Shown piece by piece: positions 23,388 through 31,741 of a stretch of 64,000 nucleotides of DNA. A program made the position numbers and the translations under genes. The DNA is from Candidatus Saccharimonadota bacterium (GTDB lineage: Bacteria; Patescibacteriota; Saccharimonadia; Saccharimonadales; Saccharimonadaceae). The notes below the pieces were generated by a model. That model saw nothing but the letters and a program-made list of their open reading frames with translations. It had not been told where the DNA came from and did not search any database. Each line of letters begins with the position of its first letter. The stretch's first letter is position 1. The stretch lies in NCBI GenBank assembly GCA_017464135.1, contig JAFUEB010000003.1, positions 1-64,000 on the forward strand, read 5' to 3'.

Positions 23388-24416
23388 ATGGCAAAAAAGG
23401 ATGTGGTGGCAGACAATAAAAACGATAAGGGTGACGGAAAGTCCGAGGCCTTGAAACTGGCAATTGCACAGATTACGAAGCAATTTGGTGATGGCTCAAT
23501 TATGAAGCTCGGTGAAACTCCGAAGATGGATGTGGAGCTTCTGCCTTCGGGCTCTTTGTCGCTAGATTTAGCGCTCGGCGGTGGTTATCCAAAAGGGCGT
23601 ATCATTGAGATTTATGGTCCAGAGTCTTCTGGTAAGACGACTTTGGCGCTTCATGCAATCGCCGAGATTCAGAAGCAAGGTGGGCAGGCAGCATTTATCG
23701 ACGCAGAGCATGCGCTTGATCCGGCCTACGCCAAGAAAATTGGCGTGGATACCGCGAATTTGTTGATTTCGCAACCGGATAATGGTGAGCAAGCACTCGA
23801 GATTTGTGAGACTTTAGTGCGCTCAAATGCAGTGGATTTGATTGTAGTGGACTCAGTGGCAGCGTTGGTACCGCAAGCGGAAATTGATGGCGATATGGGT
23901 GATGCGCAAATGGGTCTTCAAGCGAGATTAATGTCTCAGGCAATGCGCAAACTTACTGGCATTATTTCGAAGTCGCGCGCAACAGTAATTTTCATTAACC
24001 AGATTCGCATGAAGATTGGTGTGATGTTTGGTAATCCAGAAACCACGACTGGCGGCAATGCGCTTAAGTTCTATGCGTCGGTGCGCATTGATATTCGTCG
24101 CATTGGTCAGATTAAGGAAGGCGAAAACATTTCCGGTAACCGTACGAAGATTAAAGTGGTGAAGAACAAGATTGCGGCACCATTTAGAACGGCTGAATTT
24201 GACATTATGTACAACGAAGGTATTTCAAAGACTGGCGATGTGCTGGACCTCGGTGTGCAATATGGCATCATCGATAAGGCTGGTGCATTCTTTAAATACA
24301 ATGGCGAGACACTTGGGCAAGGTCGCGAAGCCGTGAAGAAGCTCTTCAAAGAAAAACCAGAATTAATGGAAGAAATTGAAAAGCAAGTTCGCGAAAGAGC
24401 CGCAAACGAAGAATAA
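23388..24416 (+). CDS. recA: Recombinase A
   Basis: The protein promotes ATP-dependent strand exchange. Walker A is G-P-E-S-S-G-K-T-T, Walker B is V-D-L-I-V-V-D-S-V, loop L1 follows E-I-D-G-D-M-G-D, and L2 holds [17 protein letters not shown]. At 342 aa it has normal length with a shortened C-terminal tail. It is preceded by TATAAT at about 23359 and AAAGG 8 nt before the ATG. No LexA-type box was found. A NUDIX gene and recX follow on the same strand. Confidence 0.97.
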   Translation: MAKKDVVADNKNDKGDGKSEALKLAIAQITKQFGDGSIMKLGETPKMDVELLPSGSLSLDLALGGGYPKGRIIEIYGPESSGKTTLALHAIAEIQKQGGQAAFIDAEHALDPAYAKKIGVDTANLLISQPDNGEQALEICETLVRSNAVDLIVVDSVAALVPQAEIDGDMGDAQMGLQARLMSQAMRKLTGIISKSRATVIFINQIRMKIGVMFGNPETTTGGNALKFYASVRIDIRRIGQIKEGENISGNRTKIKVVKNKIAAPFRTAEFDIMYNEGISKTGDVLDLGVQYGIIDKAGAFFKYNGETLGQGREAVKKLFKEKPELMEEIEKQVRERAANEE

Positions 24417-24437
24417 AAACTAAACGGAGGAGACTTG

Positions 24438-25004
24438 ATGCATCAGGATGAGATTTGGCAAGTCTATTATAAGAATGGTGAACCAATTCCTGGAGAGGGT
24501 TGGGAGTCTAAAAAAGATAATCCAGAAAAAACTAATAATAAGGCTATCGTTGGGGTGGCGGTAATTGCTTTTTATCGCTTTAACGACAAGCATGAACTAG
24601 AGTTTTTGTGGCAGAAAAGATCTGAAAAGGTAGATCGATACCCAAATAAATGGGATTTTTCGGCGGGTGGGCACATTAATCTTGGTGAAACTTTGATTCA
24701 GGGGGCAATTCGTGAAACGAAGGAAGAAATTGGTGCAGACATAACGCCGGAGGATCTGGAATTCGTGACGATGCGACCGTTTAATTGCAACCGTTTTGCG
24801 TGGGTTTATTGTGTAGATTGGACTGGACGGCCGGATGAATTTCACTTTGATGACAATGAAGTCTCGGAAGTGAAATGGGTGAAATATGACGAGATGGAAG
24901 AGTTCCGTTTGAAATATGCAAAGGACCCACTGAAAACTGATAACATTACTTTTCCGAATATTCACGAGTGGTTAAGGATTCATGGCTACCTTCAAAATCA
25001 CTAA
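24438..25004 (+). CDS. NUDIX hydrolase
   Basis: The Nudix box is complete: G-G-H-I-N-L-G-E-T-L then R-E-T-K-E-E-I-G. The preceding W-D-F-S-A-G-G-H and the Q-K-R-S-E-K-V-D-R-Y-P segment recall the isopentenyl-diphosphate-isomerase-like or YfcD group. Substrate cannot be fixed from sequence; a nucleotide-sugar or oxidised nucleotide is possible. I chose the ATG at 24438, 7 nt from GGAGG, over an adjacent TTG. It sits 21 bp after recA and overlaps recX by 23 bp, so it is translated as part of the recA operon. This is an unusual spacer between recA and recX. Confidence 0.85.
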   Translation: MHQDEIWQVYYKNGEPIPGEGWESKKDNPEKTNNKAIVGVAVIAFYRFNDKHELEFLWQKRSEKVDRYPNKWDFSAGGHINLGETLIQGAIRETKEEIGADITPEDLEFVTMRPFNCNRFAWVYCVDWTGRPDEFHFDDNEVSEVKWVKYDEMEEFRLKYAKDPLKTDNITFPNIHEWLRIHGYLQNH

Positions 25005-25689
25005 TATTAAACAGGCGGTTAAAAACGAAAACCGCGTGAATGTTTATGTGGATGGGAAATATTCTTTTTCGCTTGATATCGCGCAATTAGTGGATTTTAA
25101 AATTAAAGTCGGACAGGAAATATCCGAAAGCGAACTGACTGAATTTAAGAAAGCTTCAACGTTCGGGAAACTATACCAGAGGACTTTGGAATGGGTTCTT
25201 ACAAGACCACATTCGATAAGAGAAACAAAGGATTACTTGTATAGGAAAACTACGAGTTTGAATCGAGGGAGTAAGACTCGGCCTAGCGGCCCGGAGCGCT
25301 CCCGAGATTCAGACTCTTGTTTTCCTAGCAAGGAGACATTTTTTAATTTCTCGGATGCGATTATTGAAAGGCTCATTCAAAAAGGATACTTGGACGATTT
25401 AAAGTTTGCCGAATACTACGTTGAGAATCGTTTTGTGAAAAAAGGTATTTCCAAAAAACGCCTACAAATGGAGCTCATGAAAAAAGGTGTTTCACGTGAA
25501 ATAATTGAGCAAGTCCTAGAGGTATCGAGCCGAAATGATGAAGAAGAAATCATAAAAATGATTGCTAAAAAACGCAATAAATATGATGATGAAAAACTTA
25601 TTCAGTATCTTTGTCGTCAGGGATTTCACTTTGAGACTGTGCGAAATCTTGTTCAGACTTACGGAACGGATTCACAAAATTCGGAATAA
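24982..25689 (+). CDS. recX: RecX regulatory protein with an in-frame palindromic insertion
   Basis: RecX binds RecA filaments and inhibits or modulates them. The protein has the usual repeated three-helix modules: R-T-L-E-W-V-L-T-R-P-H-S-I-R-E-T at about 67-82, I-I-E-R-L-I-Q-K-G-Y-L-D-D-L-K-F-A-E at 127-144, and the C-terminal L-I-Q-Y-L-C-R-Q-G-F. About residues 88-117 form a polar, low-complexity insert that splits a first-module helix pair. It is encoded by an 86-bp imperfect palindrome (25242-25327). Reading frame is kept on both sides. The 3' end overlaps the opposite-strand PRC-barrel gene by 92 bp. Confidence 0.85.
   Translation: MATFKITNIKQAVKNENRVNVYVDGKYSFSLDIAQLVDFKIKVGQEISESELTEFKKASTFGKLYQRTLEWVLTRPHSIRETKDYLYRKTTSLNRGSKTRPSGPERSRDSDSCFPSKETFFNFSDAIIERLIQKGYLDDLKFAEYYVENRFVKKGISKKRLQMELMKKGVSREIIEQVLEVSSRNDEEEIIKMIAKKRNKYDDEKLIQYLCRQGFHFETVRNLVQTYGTDSQNSE
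25242..25327. repeat. Palindromic element inside recX
   Basis: The ends TAGGAAAAC and GTTTTCCTA are perfect inverted repeats. Inward, GAGT-TGAATC and GGGAG match their partners GATTCAGACTC and CTCCC with few mismatches, and the centre is GGCC-TAGC-GGCC. The whole folds as one long hairpin. It adds about 28-29 codons without a stop. It resembles Rickettsia palindromic elements in behaviour, though not evidently in sequence. Confidence 0.75.
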
Positions 25690-26206
25690 ACTCTTCGTTT
25701 GCAGCCTTTTTCTTAATCACACTTTCTTCGTCTTTCACAATGATTTTGTAGTCGTTAATTTCGACGATTTCGCTACGTGGGATGGTTAAATCTGGATCAA
25801 CAAAACTTTTGATAATTGGTCGTTTTACGATGATTTGTTGGACCATGTAATCGTCGCTCGTGACAGTGTAGTCTAAGACTTTGCCAAGTTTAGTGCCTTT
25901 TTTAGTTTCAACTTTTAGGCCGATAAGGCTGAAGTTTAGGTCAATAACTTTGCTGATTTTTATGACATCATCTTTTGCGACGAGCTCATCAATCGAATCG
26001 ACGACCATACCATAGCGAGAATACTCGCGGATGGATTTGGTGTCTAGGATGTTGGTGTTACGGTCAACAAGTGGGCCAGAAAGATAAAAGCCGATGATTT
26101 TGCAGTCAGCTGGGTCGACAATTGGTTTTGTAACAGTGCCAATGGCGCTGGTTGATTGCATGCTTAAAACTTTGGTGCCGAGAAGGCGGCTAGCTTGGAC
26201 TAACAT
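25598..26206 (-). CDS. PRC-barrel domain protein
   Basis: The start at 26206 (MLVQASRLLG) is set by TATAAT (26213-26218, minus strand) ending 6 nt upstream; longer readings run into truB. The 202-aa protein has two PRC-barrel-like repeats: L-L-G-T-K-V-L-S near residue 9, and a second after residue 95 with K-K-G-T-K-L-G-K-V-L-D-Y. PRC barrels occur in RimM and photosynthetic reaction centre H. The tail is charged and probably disordered. A role in RNA metabolism or ribosome assembly is possible given truB next door, but unproven. It overlaps recX tail-to-tail by 92 bp. Confidence 0.72.
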   Translation of the reverse strand: MLVQASRLLGTKVLSMQSTSAIGTVTKPIVDPADCKIIGFYLSGPLVDRNTNILDTKSIREYSRYGMVVDSIDELVAKDDVIKISKVIDLNFSLIGLKVETKKGTKLGKVLDYTVTSDDYMVQQIIVKRPIIKSFVDPDLTIPRSEIVEINDYKIIVKDEESVIKKKAANEEFIPNFVNPFRKSEQDFAQSQSEIPDDKDTE

Positions 26207-26213
26207 AATTTCA

Positions 26214-26864
26214 TTATAACATAACTTTTTTGGCGTCTTCGATATGGTAATCGCCAATCTTAGTGCGACGAAGAGCAGTGAGGTAGGCACCGGTGCCGAG
26301 TTTTTTGCCAATGTCTTCGGCAAGCGTGCGGATGTAGGTGCCACTACTGACGTGACAGCGGATTTTAAGAGTTGGATAGAAATAATCTAGAATTTCGATT
26401 TCATAGATAGTAACTTTTCTAGTCGGCGTTTCAAAATCAGCGCCTTTTCTTGCTAATTTGTAGGCGCGTTCGCCATTGATTTTGATGGCGGAAAAACGTG
26501 GGACTGTTTGGTCGATTTCGCCGATGAATGAATTAATACAGGTTTTAATTTCGTCTAAACTTGGTTCGTTTTTTTGGCTCAAATACTCTGTAACTTCGCC
26601 TTCTGGATCGCCGGTGGTGGAAACGAAACCTAGTTTCATTTCGGCTTCGTAAACTTTGTCTTGTTTTAAAAATTCGTTTGATTTTTTAGTCATTTTGCCG
26701 GAAAGAAGAATAAGTAGCCCAGTAGCAAATGGGTCGAGGGTGCCGGTGTGTCCGACTTTAACCTTGTGACCAAATTCATCACGAAGCTCACGGCGAACTT
26801 TGGCAACAATGCCAAAAGAGGAGATTCCGGCTGGCTTGTCGACTAAAATGATTCTGTCTTCCAT
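26214..26864 (-). CDS. truB: tRNA pseudouridine(55) synthase
   Basis: The enzyme makes pseudouridine 55 in the tRNA T-loop. It has K-P-A-G-I-S-S-F near the N-terminus, the catalytic motif G-H-T-G-T-L-D-P-F-A-T-G-L-L, the K-x-Y-E-A-E strand, and R-C-H-V-S-S-G-T-Y-I-R-T-L. The C-terminal PUA domain is missing, giving 216 aa rather than about 300, as in some minimal TruBs. I chose the ATG at 26864: TATAAT (26871-26876, minus strand) ends 6 nt upstream, so the mRNA is leaderless. Its TAA stop lies within the -10 box of the downstream PRC-barrel gene. Confidence 0.9.
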   Translation of the reverse strand: MEDRIILVDKPAGISSFGIVAKVRRELRDEFGHKVKVGHTGTLDPFATGLLILLSGKMTKKSNEFLKQDKVYEAEMKLGFVSTTGDPEGEVTEYLSQKNEPSLDEIKTCINSFIGEIDQTVPRFSAIKINGERAYKLARKGADFETPTRKVTIYEIEILDYFYPTLKIRCHVSSGTYIRTLAEDIGKKLGTGAYLTALRRTKIGDYHIEDAKKVML

Positions 26865-26908
26865 GTTGATATTATAACATATTTCGCTGTAATATAAAGG
26901 GGTTATTC

Positions 26909-26937
26909 TTGACAATTTTGCTATTGTGTGATATAAT
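26909..26937 (+). promoter_or_regulatory. Strong promoter of the 335-aa gene
   Basis: TTGACA (26909-26914), 17 bp, TATAAT (26932-26937) with TGTGTG-type -10 upstream sequence. The leader has an AATCATT/AATGGTT hairpin and GGGGGAG as Shine-Dalgarno. Confidence 0.8.
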
Positions 26938-27006
26938 AATAGAGAATCATTGAAAAATGGTTGGTATTTTAATATTTTGTTTACTTTTGTGGGGGAGTGA
27001 TTTCTT

Positions 27007-28014
27007 ATGACTAAGAAAAGTAAAATGATTGATTCTGGTAGTTTTGTTGTTGATGAAAATTCTATGGCAATGAAAATCATTAGGGGGTGCGATTTCTTTG
27101 GTCCTGTTTTGAGCGATGTTGATGGCAAATACGATTACGAATTACATGCAAAAAAGCACAATATGACCTTGAAAAGATATGTTGATTTATATCGTAGAGA
27201 TTATGGGAAAACTGCTGATGAGACGTATCAGATTGAGGCGAGCCTATTCGCAACTGCTAATTTGCGTCTTTGGATGAAGTACCAAATGACCTACGTAATT
27301 AGAAAATCCGATTTGCAGGGTTATCTAAGAAGATATCCGATTTTCGAGCCGGATATGGGAGAGATCAAATTGCCTTTTCCAGCCGTTATGGTTATCATGG
27401 ATTTAGATGATCCGGAAGATGCTGGACATTCAGTTTCTTTCTTAATTTGCAAGAGAGAAGATCGTTTCGATGTAGTTTCTATAGTAGACGGAGTCCCATA
27501 CTATTCTCCTGCGGATAACAGAACATTTGAATCGTTGCGAGGTAGTAAAATATCGGAATACATCCAAGACCAACATCAGAGGTACTATGCTTACTTGTCT
27601 TGGCTCTCTATCGTATTCCTCGCGGCATATAATCATGACCGGAAGGCTTTAAATACTAGACGTGTGATTTTAAAGGGAAAAAATGGTATAAAGGCCGAAT
27701 CGTCTGAGTATTACTTTGATGGTTTTAGCCAGAACGAAAAGATAGTGATTACTAGTCGAGAAAATGATGGTATTTCTGCTCCGCGTTCGTCGCTTTTGGA
27801 TACTGGTTCGATTCCACCCGATGAGCGTCCGGAAGAAATTGTGATGCAGAAAGGAACACATAAATCGCCGGAAAAACATCAGGTTAGTGGCCATTATCGT
27901 AGATATTGGGTAGGCAAAGGCAGAAAAGAATTAAGAATTAATTATATTGAACCTTTTGATCGTGGCGGTAAGCCGGGAGATAAAATGGTTCCAAAAGCAA
28001 AAGTATACAAATGA
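27007..28014 (+). CDS. Hypothetical protein with phage/plasmid-type C-terminal motif
   Basis: No family is assigned with confidence. The 335-aa protein is soluble. The middle has an A-V-M-V-I-M-D-L-D strand and a long helix with Y-Y-A-Y-L-S-W-L-S-I-V-F-L-A-A-Y. A polar linker (about 245-290) leads to a C-terminal block H-K-S-P-E-K-H, G-H-Y-R-R-Y-W-V-G-K-G-R and Y-I-E-P-F. From memory, similar H-W-R-x-x-x-V-G-x-G-R endings occur in many phage and plasmid hypotheticals, including AcrVA2-like proteins; I cannot check this. It is a stand-alone unit with its own promoter and terminator, stop TGA. Confidence 0.6.
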   Translation: MTKKSKMIDSGSFVVDENSMAMKIIRGCDFFGPVLSDVDGKYDYELHAKKHNMTLKRYVDLYRRDYGKTADETYQIEASLFATANLRLWMKYQMTYVIRKSDLQGYLRRYPIFEPDMGEIKLPFPAVMVIMDLDDPEDAGHSVSFLICKREDRFDVVSIVDGVPYYSPADNRTFESLRGSKISEYIQDQHQRYYAYLSWLSIVFLAAYNHDRKALNTRRVILKGKNGIKAESSEYYFDGFSQNEKIVITSRENDGISAPRSSLLDTGSIPPDERPEEIVMQKGTHKSPEKHQVSGHYRRYWVGKGRKELRINYIEPFDRGGKPGDKMVPKAKVYK

Positions 28015-28019
28015 ATTAG

Positions 28020-28050
28020 ACCCTCGCTTCGGCGAGGATTTACTTTTTTT
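28020..28050 (+). terminator. Intrinsic terminator
   Basis: CCTCGC-TTCG-GCGAGG followed by ATTTACTTTTTTT ends the 335-aa gene. Confidence 0.8.
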
Positions 28051-28076
28051 CTCTGGTGTGGTATAATGAAAAAACT

Positions 28077-28343
28077 ATGATAACAAAAGAGAATAAGGAC
28101 AAGGCTATTGCCAAGGTCGCTCGTAACAAAGCTGACGTTGGTTCTCCTGAAGTTCAAGTTTCAATTTTGACGGAGCGCATCAAAGAAGTGACTGAGCACG
28201 TCAAGAATAACAAACATGACTTTATGGCCAAAAGAGGTTTAATGCAAATGGTAGGGAAGCGTAAAAGGCTTCTAAAATACCTTGAGACGACCGATTTTGA
28301 GCTATACAAGAAGACTGTGAAGAAGCTCGGCCTCAGGAAATAG
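28077..28343 (+). CDS. rpsO: Ribosomal protein S15
   Basis: This 88-aa protein has the S15 hallmarks G-S-P-E-V-Q-V-S-I-L-T-E-R-I, H-V-K-N-N-K-H-D-F, and the C-terminal G-K-R-K-R-L-L-K-Y-L. It binds 16S rRNA in the platform. The ATG at 28077 gives the right length. TATAAT (28062-28067) ends 9 nt upstream, so the leader is nearly absent and the S15 autoregulatory leader seen in some bacteria cannot exist here. In many bacteria rpsO directly precedes pnp; here about 3.4 kb separates them. Confidence 0.96.
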   Translation: MITKENKDKAIAKVARNKADVGSPEVQVSILTERIKEVTEHVKNNKHDFMAKRGLMQMVGKRKRLLKYLETTDFELYKKTVKKLGLRK

Positions 28344-28349
28344 TAAAAA

Positions 28350-28382
28350 AGTAACCCGTCTGCTAAGCAGGCGGGTTTTTGT
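28350..28382 (+). terminator. Terminator after rpsO
   Basis: AACCCG-(T)CTGCTTAGCAG-like arms (AACCCGTCTGC / GCAGGCGGGTT) followed by TTTTTG. Confidence 0.82.
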
Positions 28383-28397
28383 TGAGAGATATTAGTT

Positions 28398-28625
28398 TTA
28401 ACGTTCCGTGAGGTCGATGAGTTTATTCATCTGGTTAAAGCTAATATTGGGGACAACGACGGTTAGGCCTTCTCGGCCCGCGCATTGTTTCACAATGACA
28501 TCTCTGCCGAATTTTCTAGCCTCCTCCTGGAAATCCCAGCAGACGCGGTCGTCCCGATCGAAATGTGCGATTATGGCCTGAGGGCCATATTCGGGGTTTT
28601 CGCCCCAACTCATGTTATCCATCAT
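28398..28625 (-). CDS. Hypothetical small protein, 75 aa
   Basis: I do not recognise this protein. It is small and soluble, with H-F-D-R-D-D-R and W-D-F-Q-E-E-A-R-K-F-G-R-D-V-I segments that look like a beta-alpha-beta unit. The start at 28625 has AGGGGG upstream; a neighbouring ATG one codon later is possible. The promoter is TTGACT (28692-28697), 17 bp, TATAAT (28669-28674) on the minus strand. It is the same strong type as the other single accessory genes, with a leader of roughly 36 nt. Confidence 0.62.
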   Translation of the reverse strand: MMDNMSWGENPEYGPQAIIAHFDRDDRVCWDFQEEARKFGRDVIVKQCAGREGLTVVVPNISFNQMNKLIDLTER

Positions 28626-28668
28626 GTTTTTATACCCCCTAAACTCGATTGAAATAACAGATAATTCT

Positions 28669-28697
28669 ATTATAGCACAAAATGCTAAAAAAGTCAA
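28669..28697 (-). promoter_or_regulatory. Strong promoter of the 75-aa gene
   Basis: On the minus strand TTGACT, 17 bp, TATAAT with TGTGC before the -10 box matches the recurrent promoter type. Confidence 0.78.
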
Positions 28698-28809
28698 TAT
28701 GAATATGGTTAAAATAAGCATAAAAAATGCCCTAAAAATATAGACAAAAATAGAGATGCAATTTATAATGGTTATGTATACTTTTCCAGGTGTGCAATAA
28801 AGGTAAAAA

Positions 28810-31620
28810 GTGCTAAAACAAAGCAACAAAAACGTAATGAAAATTGCGAAATACATGTATGCGCATGTAGCAATGTTTTTGGTTACTTTAACCTCTGTTG
28901 CATTCGTGATGCTCGGTTCTTATGAATACAAGGCGGTAAAGGCGATTCACGATGATGCCTTGGATGTTTATGGTGATAACGCTTGTACGTTCACTGCGAC
29001 AGTGACTTCAGCACATTCGAAGACGGTGGCAAATAGTTCTTATAACACTGGAATTGGCCAGACGAGGTTAACGACCAAATGTGCTGATGCACCGAGTTTT
29101 GAGATTTATGCAGTTGGTTATTCGAATAATTCAACCGGCAATACAAGGCTAATTGGACAGAATGGTGGCGGCAATATCAATACTGGTACTGGGACGGGTG
29201 ATGTTTCGAACTGGTCAATGCAAATTTCGAAGGATACTTCTTCGTATCTTCCAGCTCAGATGACGATTGAGAATAGTTTCGGTAGTTATCACGCGGTGCC
29301 AGGTTCGACGACGCTAATTGCGACTTATGGGACCAATACTGATACGACGACCGGTGCATCGGTTTTGACGACTTATGCAGCAAGAATCTCCAGTTCACAA
29401 TCGCCAGATACCTATATTGGTAAAGTAAAATACTCAATTGTGGCGGCGGAACCGCTCCCAGATTGTTTGCCGGGGTACATTTGCTACGATCCAGTGAATG
29501 CCAATGTGGTCGGGACGATGAATCCAGGGACTTATACAAATGATACGAGTAGTAATAAGGGGTATCAAATGGCAACTGGGGGCTCTACGGTTGCGCTTCA
29601 GGCGCCAAATTACTTCTTGCAAGGATATGGTTTTGCTGGTTGGAATACAAAGTCGGACGGAACAGGCACTTTCTATGGACCAAACCAGGCAATTACCGTG
29701 CCGACGAATGCTTCGGAAGGCTTAACGCTTTATGCGATTTGGGTAGCTTCGGTCGGATACTTCCATAACTGGACTGGTTGTAGTAATTTAGCGCCGGTTT
29801 CGTACAATTCTAGTACCGGCACGATTTCTGCATCACTAGCTAATATTACGGCTCTAACAGATTATCGTGATATGCAGACTTATGCCGTAGCGAGATTACC
29901 GGATGATAACTGTTGGATGATTGAAAACTTTCGCTTCGGTGGTAATAGTGCGACACTTGATGGCACCTACACCAATAATCCGGCTGTGCCGATGACGTAT
30001 TATTACCCTGGTACGAGCATGCAGACGACGACCTATTCGTATACGACTTCAGCGGCGCCGGCTCAGTGGTGTACCGATGGTACGCAGTCTTGTACAGAAC
30101 GTTTGTTATTTAATACGGATAATACGGTGATGGGGAAGACTGCGTCGACATATAGTACGTCTGGGAATGTGATTGCGTATGGTAATTATTACAACTGGTA
30201 CGGTGCGACAGCGGGTAGAATATCGCATTATTACACTAATAATGCGGTGGCGGATGGTTCGATTTGCCCGAAGGGTTGGGACTTACCTGATGATACTGGT
30301 AGCGAATTTGATACAATTGGCTATCTGTCGAAACAATATGGTGGTGGCTATGGATACATTGATGACGTGGCGATAGTGAATCGATTGATGAGCTTCCCGA
30401 ATAACTTTGTTTATGGTGGGTACATTTATGGTGCCTATATTGGTCGAGGTAATACCGGTATGTATTCATCTAATACTGCGAATAGCACCGGAAGTGGCGG
30501 TATGTGGGCGTATGAATTTCTCATGTATAATGGTAATATAAATGATCGTACCATTACGACTGGTACAACGATGACTTCTCAGGGTGGCTATACAGTTAGA
30601 TGCTTACGTCCGGCCGCCAAACAAATCACCGATTTGACTTATATGCAAGATTTTGGCACATCGATGACTGCGATAGATTTCTCTGGTGTTTGGAATTCGA
30701 TGCGTGAAGGGTTGCAATATCAATTAATCGATAATCGTGATAATAAAACCTATTGGGTTTCGAAACAAACCGATGGTATGATTTGGATGACGCAAAATCT
30801 AGATTTGAATCTTAGCGCCAGTATGACTTACACTCATGCAAATACGGATCTTGGTTGGGGTACAGATAGTACAACTACTTGGAGACCGAGTGCGTCTACT
30901 CTTTCGGTTTCCTATGCGGCAAATGGTATTATTAATTCATGGACTGATAGTAAATCTCCGGTTTCGGTAGATCCTGGAAATGTTTATTGGGATAATTCGA
31001 AGTGGTCTAATAGTAGCTATGATGGTCTTTACTTTATGGGTAGGAGCTACGGATCGCCGGCGCAATTTGCCACCACGGCATGGACGTCAAATGGTACACA
31101 TGGACACGTGGGGAATTATTATAATTTTGCGGCAGCGACAGCGACTAATAATTCCGGATCTTATACATTAGATACATTTAGCTATCCTGATTCTGCACCT
31201 CAGAATTCTATTTGTCCAGCTGGTTGGAGACTACCTAAAGTGGACGGCACTTTTGATGTGTATGAAAATGGTGGTAGTAATCTTGGTGCGAGCGATCTAA
31301 CGAAGCTAGTAAAGTATATTTGGAATGATTATGGTGGTTTTACTGATGGCTCTCTAGATTTGTATTTGGTGAGTGCACCATTATATATTAATAGGTCTGG
31401 ATATGTAACGAACTTTGGAAGTGGTTATAGAGTTGAAGATGCTGGCAATTATGGTGGCACTTATTGGAATGCTGGTCTAGTGGACTGGGGTTGGGGTGGT
31501 GATTTGGCACCACGTTCTGATAATATTAACTGGAATAATACTTTGACGGCGACGCAGACTACGAATGGTTTGGGTGATGGTGCCTCGATACGGTGCCTTG
31601 TGAGACAAGAACGATTCTAA
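28810..31620 (+). CDS. Secreted FISUMP/InlB-repeat surface protein, 936 aa
   Basis: The protein starts at a GTG behind AAAGG, with a signal or anchor helix (about residues 15-37). Residues 40-210 are T/S/N-rich and probably beta. An InlB-type repeat (about 225-315, with G-Y-G-F-A-G-W-N-T-K and a closing L-Y-A-I-W) follows. Two FISUMP-like domains come next. They contain D-D-N-C-W-M-I-E-N, N-Y-Y-N-W-Y and I-C-P-K-G-W-D-L-P in the first, and M-I-W-M-T-Q-N-L, N-Y-Y-N-F-A-A-A and I-C-P-A-G-W-R-L-P in the second, each ending in R-C-L. No sorting signal is visible. It is likely an adhesin held by its N-terminal helix. Confidence 0.78.
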   Translation: MLKQSNKNVMKIAKYMYAHVAMFLVTLTSVAFVMLGSYEYKAVKAIHDDALDVYGDNACTFTATVTSAHSKTVANSSYNTGIGQTRLTTKCADAPSFEIYAVGYSNNSTGNTRLIGQNGGGNINTGTGTGDVSNWSMQISKDTSSYLPAQMTIENSFGSYHAVPGSTTLIATYGTNTDTTTGASVLTTYAARISSSQSPDTYIGKVKYSIVAAEPLPDCLPGYICYDPVNANVVGTMNPGTYTNDTSSNKGYQMATGGSTVALQAPNYFLQGYGFAGWNTKSDGTGTFYGPNQAITVPTNASEGLTLYAIWVASVGYFHNWTGCSNLAPVSYNSSTGTISASLANITALTDYRDMQTYAVARLPDDNCWMIENFRFGGNSATLDGTYTNNPAVPMTYYYPGTSMQTTTYSYTTSAAPAQWCTDGTQSCTERLLFNTDNTVMGKTASTYSTSGNVIAYGNYYNWYGATAGRISHYYTNNAVADGSICPKGWDLPDDTGSEFDTIGYLSKQYGGGYGYIDDVAIVNRLMSFPNNFVYGGYIYGAYIGRGNTGMYSSNTANSTGSGGMWAYEFLMYNGNINDRTITTGTTMTSQGGYTVRCLRPAAKQITDLTYMQDFGTSMTAIDFSGVWNSMREGLQYQLIDNRDNKTYWVSKQTDGMIWMTQNLDLNLSASMTYTHANTDLGWGTDSTTTWRPSASTLSVSYAANGIINSWTDSKSPVSVDPGNVYWDNSKWSNSSYDGLYFMGRSYGSPAQFATTAWTSNGTHGHVGNYYNFAAATATNNSGSYTLDTFSYPDSAPQNSICPAGWRLPKVDGTFDVYENGGSNLGASDLTKLVKYIWNDYGGFTDGSLDLYLVSAPLYINRSGYVTNFGSGYRVEDAGNYGGTYWNAGLVDWGWGGDLAPRSDNINWNNTLTATQTTNGLGDGASIRCLVRQERF

Positions 31621-31636
31621 GTTGATTAATATATGT

Positions 31637-31741
31637 TATAATATATATAGTAAATTAATATGGGAAGACGGCAGATACTGCATATAGAACCGATAGTTCT
31701 TATCCAATATCTGATGTTTTCCCAGAAAGGAAAATTTTTTC
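31637..31741 (+). promoter_or_regulatory. pnp promoter and long-hairpin leader
   Basis: TATAAT at 31637-31642 is followed by a leader in which 31661-31669 pairs with 31716-31724, and CAGATA with TATCTG inside it. An inner AGAAC/GTTCT loop completes the structure. AAGGAAA precedes the ATG. A long stem in the pnp leader is reminiscent of the E. coli pnp autoregulation site cut by RNase III. Confidence 0.6.

Noticed and set aside
25242..25327. Frameshift or sequencing error in recX
   Set aside because: The frame is the same before and after the insert, no stop occurs, and the palindromy explains the extra sequence.
26864..27128. Longer truB start upstream of 26864
   Set aside because: The extra 88 residues show no TruB similarity, cross the promoter of the divergent gene, and the -10 box places the start at 26864.
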